DNA from: Gammaproteobacteria bacterium | GTDB taxonomy: Bacteria; Pseudomonadota; Gammaproteobacteria; Steroidobacterales; Steroidobacteraceae | Direction of reading: 5' to 3' | DNA: 14,299 nt | NCBI GenBank assembly: GCA_005877705.1 | Contig: VBNY01000039.1 | Span: forward strand, 1 to 14,299 | In this document: piece after piece, positions 13,945 through 14,299 of the stretch | How the letters are laid out: the number at the start of each line of letters is the position of its first letter | Numbering within the stretch: the first letter of the stretch is position 1 | The notes under the pieces: model-generated | Seen by the model: only the letters and a program-made list of their open reading frames with translations | Told to the model about the DNA's origin: nothing | Database searches by the model: none | Translations under genes and position numbers: made by a program

Positions 13945-14299
13945 GCTCCTGTGGATTCTCGCGGTAGCCGCGCTCGCCGGCTGCCGCACCGCCCCGGTGC
14001 AGCCGCCGTCCGCTCAATCATGGGATGTGAGGCGCCCGCAGCTGCAAGCGCGCGATCGCTTCGAGCTCAAGGGTCGTGTCGCCGTCGCCTCAGGGGCGGA
14101 GGGCTTCAATGCCCGCTTGCGCTGGGTGCAGGACGGTGCTCGCTCGCAGGTGGCGCTGCAGGGCCCGCTGGGCGCAGGTGGCATGCAGGTGACCGCCGAC
14201 GGTCCCCACCTCAGCATCATCACTTCGCATGGCGAACGCCTCGACAGCGATGCAGCGCGCACGGAGCTCACGGCGCGCCTGGGGTTCGAGCCGCCTCTG
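13934..14299 (+). CDS. lolB: Outer-membrane lipoprotein insertase LolB, 5' part
   Basis: LolB accepts lipoproteins from the periplasmic carrier LolA and inserts them into the outer membrane. The ATG at 13934 lies inside the end of the TPR gene, and its protein starts with a short signal sequence and lipobox LAGC (Cys17), so LolB is itself a lipoprotein. The beta-barrel start is recognisable: RFELKGRVAVASGAEGFNAR, LRWVQDG, VALQGPLGAGGMQVTADG and TELTARLGFEPPL. The window ends after 122 codons; full LolB has about 200, so the C-terminal part is outside. The neighbouring TPR lipoprotein would be one of its clients. ispE usually follows lolB and may lie beyond the edge. Confidence 0.93.
   Translation, partial: MRSKLLWILAVAALAGCRTAPVQPPSAQSWDVRRPQLQARDRFELKGRVAVASGAEGFNARLRWVQDGARSQVALQGPLGAGGMQVTADGPHLSIITSHGERLDSDAARTELTARLGFEPPL

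Noticed and set aside
1..14299. Mobile element, CRISPR, tRNA or phage signals
   Set aside because: No transposase or integrase, no regularly spaced repeats, no tRNA-like cloverleaf and no long terminal repeats were seen on reading both strands; a tRNA or repeat search program would be a stricter test.

Overview
The window is GC-rich, densely coded chromosomal DNA from a gammaproteobacterium. It looks like a free-living soil or water member of the Xanthomonadales, Nevskiales or Steroidobacter type, but that is inference; no taxonomic marker is decisive. The evidence is the block prmC / prfA / TPR lipoprotein / lolB. From memory this corresponds to the Pseudomonas aeruginosa order prmC-prfA-hemA-TPR lipoprotein-lolB-ispE (about PA4664-PA4669), and MtgA and LolB are proteobacterial envelope proteins. 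No tRNA, rRNA, CRISPR array, insertion sequence or phage gene was seen, and no stretch over 300 bases lacks a gene.

Left part (1-3948): the 3' end of metH on the plus strand, then four minus-strand genes read from right to left: prmC, a PpiB-type cyclophilin, mtgA (peptidoglycan glycosyltransferase) and a DUF1080 protein. prmC and the cyclophilin overlap by ATGA. Two of these genes are broken. metH has lost about 14 codons in its activation domain and changes frame near 900. The cyclophilin has lost about 22 codons, including its catalytic arginine, and changes frame near 3021.

Middle part (3966-11055): a seven-gene envelope/AAA+ module of unknown function. Five plus-strand genes (polytopic membrane protein, DUF4129 protein, DUF4350 protein, MoxR ATPase, DUF58 protein) run towards two minus-strand genes (SpoIIM-like and RDD membrane proteins). 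The module sits exactly between prfA and prmC, which are normally neighbours, and its RDD and SpoIIM genes follow prfA with 4-nt overlaps. A likely working model is that the MoxR ATPase remodels or activates a membrane assembly, with the VWA-like DUF58 protein as adaptor and the other five as membrane components. The SpoIIM-like protein appears to lack its conserved His-Gly-x-x-Glu segment, a third internal deletion in this window.

Right part (11052-14299): prfA (minus strand), then, divergently across 34 bp, a TPR lipoprotein gene overlapping lolB (plus strand, cut by the window edge). hemA, expected between prfA and the TPR gene, is absent.

The most notable features are the module embedded between the release-factor gene and its methyltransferase gene, and the three similar-sized internal deletions, which need separating into real mutations and assembly errors.
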